Shown one piece after another: positions 6,145-7,563 of a stretch of 7,563 bases of DNA. The notes under the pieces are model-generated. The model saw nothing but the letters and a program-made list of their open reading frames with translations, was not told the DNA's origin and ran no database searches. The stretch lies in the NCBI GenBank assembly GCA_024278415.1, contig JAJRTI010000353.1, positions 1 to 7,563 on the forward strand, in the 5' to 3' direction. The DNA is from Planctomycetota bacterium. Lineage in GTDB: Bacteria > Planctomycetota > Brocadiia > JAJRTI01. The translations under genes were made by a program, and so were the position numbers. Each line of letters opens with the position of its first letter. Position 1 is the stretch's first letter.

Positions 6145-7563
6145 TCACTTGCGCCGCACGCGCACGCGGGCGACGCGCAGTTGGTTGCTGCGTTTGCCTG
6201 TGGACTCGTCAAGGCGGCCCGTCGCACCGTATCCGTAGAGCAGCACGCCCGGCTCGACCTCGCAGACCGCGGTGTAGCCCGAGTAGCGCTCGGGGTGGAT
6301 GCTGGTGTGGTCGGTCCACGTGCGGCCGTTGTCCGGGCTCAGCATCAAGTCCGCGCCGGGCCGGCCGTAGCTGCACGCGAGCGTGCCGTCGGCCATGATG
6401 CACAGGTCCGGGTCGACGCCGTCCACGCCGGTGCGATGCGGCTTGGCCCAGGTCTTCCCTCCATCGGTCGAGCGCGTCTGGCAGAGCGGGTTGTCTTGCC
6501 AATAGGGCCGGCTGTCGCCGCCGGTGCGCAACAGGCACAGGAGGTCGCCGTTGGGCAGGCGCCTCATGACCGGCTCGCAGTAGCCTTCGGTGCCCATGTC
6601 CGGATCGTACGCGATGGTTGTGGCCACGTTCCAGGTCTTGCCGTGGTCGCGTGACTCGACGAGGAACGTGCGGTAACGATAGGATCCGGGTTGGCCGGGC
6701 ACGGGCGATTCGTCTCCCTTGAACCAGCCGTACGGCGTCGCGAGGAGGCGGCCGTCGGGCATCTCCACCATGCCGCCCCAGAACAGCGGGCCCGGCGCCG
6801 GCGCGTGGCCGATGCCCTTCGTCGCCTCCGGTGCGAATAGCTCCGCACTCAACCTCTCGACCGTCTGGAGGCCGTCGGTCGAGCGATAGAGCCCCGTCGT
6901 GTAGTAGCCTGGCTTGCCGGGCACGGGCTTCGTGCGGAAGCCGATGCCGAGCACTGTGCCGTCGCTGAGTTGGCATGCGTTGCCAAGGGGCTTCCCCAAG
7001 GGCTTCCACGTGCGGCCGCCGTCGTCCGTCACCCGGCCATGCGCGATGACGCGGCCGTCGCGAAGTTTGCAGAACGTGCTGAAATGTGTGCCGGGGGCAA
7101 GGAACACGTCGGACTCGATGGTGAGGTCGAATTGCTCCTGGCCCGACCGCACGCGCACCGCAAAGTCGCGGTACGCGGACACGCCCTTGCCGAAGCTCTT
7201 GCCTTGCGCTTGGAGCGTGATGTGGTACACGCCTGGGCGCCAGCCACGAGTTTCGATGCGGAACGCTCCGTCGTCCGCGCGCTGGCGCCGATAGAAGTGC
7301 TTGGTCTCCGCGTCGTACGTGAAGCCGGGCGGCGTCTCCTCAGGGAGAACTGTGTAAGGACTCATGAGAAACACATCAACGCCGGCTGGATCGCTCGACT
7401 CGACCTTTGCCCGGACCACGAGCGCGTCGCCGGGCGAGAGTTCCCGAGGCTCCACGCTCCACGATAGGATGCGCGTGCGGAGGGTGCCCAGTGCCACGGT
7501 AAGCTTGGGATCGATCTTGCCCTTCGCGATGGTCACCTGCACCAGGGTGCGGTCGGCCACGTA
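6145..7563 (-). CDS. Sialidase-like Asp-box (BNR) beta-propeller protein with N-terminal beta-sandwich (5' partial)
   Basis: The frame is open to the right edge (TAC precedes GTG 7560), so the true start and any signal peptide are probably outside the window. Counting from that GTG, 471 residues are seen. Residues about 1-140 look like Ig-like beta-sandwich material. The remainder carries Asp boxes (S/T-x-D-x-G-x-T-W) at TDDGGRTW 178-185, SRDHGKTW 303-310, STDGGKTW 364-371 and SPDNGRTW 408-415, plus a degenerate STDGLQTV at 227-234. These mark a six-bladed sialidase-type propeller. TEGYCEP (324-330) and LLRTGG (343-348) resemble catalytic-side segments of exo-alpha-sialidases. The N-terminal FRIP motif of classical sialidases is not visible, so the activity is likely glycosidase-like but sialic acid specificity is uncertain. 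The downstream SGNH esterase, in the same direction, fits removal of acyl groups from the same glycan. Two neighbouring blades share a PVPGxPG loop (212-218 and 286-292). Confidence 0.88.
   Translation of the reverse strand, partial: YVADRTLVQVTIAKGKIDPKLTVALGTLRTRILSWSVEPRELSPGDALVVRAKVESSDPAGVDVFLMSPYTVLPEETPPGFTYDAETKHFYRRQRADDGAFRIETRGWRPGVYHITLQAQGKSFGKGVSAYRDFAVRVRSGQEQFDLTIESDVFLAPGTHFSTFCKLRDGRVIAHGRVTDDGGRTWKPLGKPLGNACQLSDGTVLGIGFRTKPVPGKPGYYTTGLYRSTDGLQTVERLSAELFAPEATKGIGHAPAPGPLFWGGMVEMPDGRLLATPYGWFKGDESPVPGQPGSYRYRTFLVESRDHGKTWNVATTIAYDPDMGTEGYCEPVMRRLPNGDLLCLLRTGGDSRPYWQDNPLCQTRSTDGGKTWAKPHRTGVDGVDPDLCIMADGTLACSYGRPGADLMLSPDNGRTWTDHTSIHPERYSGYTAVCEVEPGVLLYGYGATGRLDESTGKRSNQLRVARVRVRRK

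Noticed and set aside
4901..6238. Plus-strand open frame of 445 codons opposite the SGNH gene
   Set aside because: Val/Ala/Arg/His-rich translation with no family motif, lying antisense to a gene with a signal peptide and complete SGNH signatures. It is a GC-rich shadow frame.

Overview
The window is GC-rich bacterial DNA holding five protein genes, two of them cut by the window edges, and no RNA genes, CRISPR array or insertion sequence that I can see. The mix suggests an environmental bacterium of the Planctomycetota/PVC or Hydrogenedentota kind: a tandem-repeat protein of a type I associate from memory with planctomycetal M56/sigma-factor fusion proteins, a secreted SGNH esterase with a glycan-binding-like tail, and an Asp-box sialidase-like propeller. 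This placement is inference; no marker gene is present.

Layout. (1) Bases 1-2493, plus strand: the 3' part of a large protein with four ~150-180 residue repeats followed by a TolC/OEP-like helical hairpin. (2) 2494-2749: an intergenic region with a good sigma70-type promoter (TTGACA, 17 nt, TATCCT) pointing right. (3) 2750-2959, plus: a 69-residue Cys/Gly/Ser/Thr-rich peptide with a hydrophobic leader. (4) 2960-3136: a structured spacer with a long stem-loop. (5) 3137-4753, plus: a radical SAM/SPASM protein. (6) 4769-6031, minus: a secreted SGNH hydrolase, convergent with (5) and 15 nt from it. (7) 6145-7563, minus: a sialidase-like propeller, truncated by the right edge.

The most interesting unit is the cassette at 2659-4753. 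A small Cys-rich peptide is followed directly by a radical SAM/SPASM enzyme, the usual layout of a RiPP precursor and its maturase. The peptide leader (LLAGLTIAGL) and the enzyme (N-terminal helical region, winged-helix-like segment, CxxxCxxC, GGNP, SPASM) both resemble, from memory, the SbtA/SbtM thio(seleno)oxazole family. This copy encodes cysteine and has no in-frame TGA. No transporter, protease or further tailoring enzyme lies in the window. The stem-loop between the two genes could set precursor and enzyme levels.

The second notable item is the SGNH hydrolase. Its signature blocks run II-III-V-I, with the GDSIT nucleophile block after the DxxH block, which looks like a circular permutation. 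With the co-oriented sialidase-like gene it probably forms a small secreted glycan-degradation unit.
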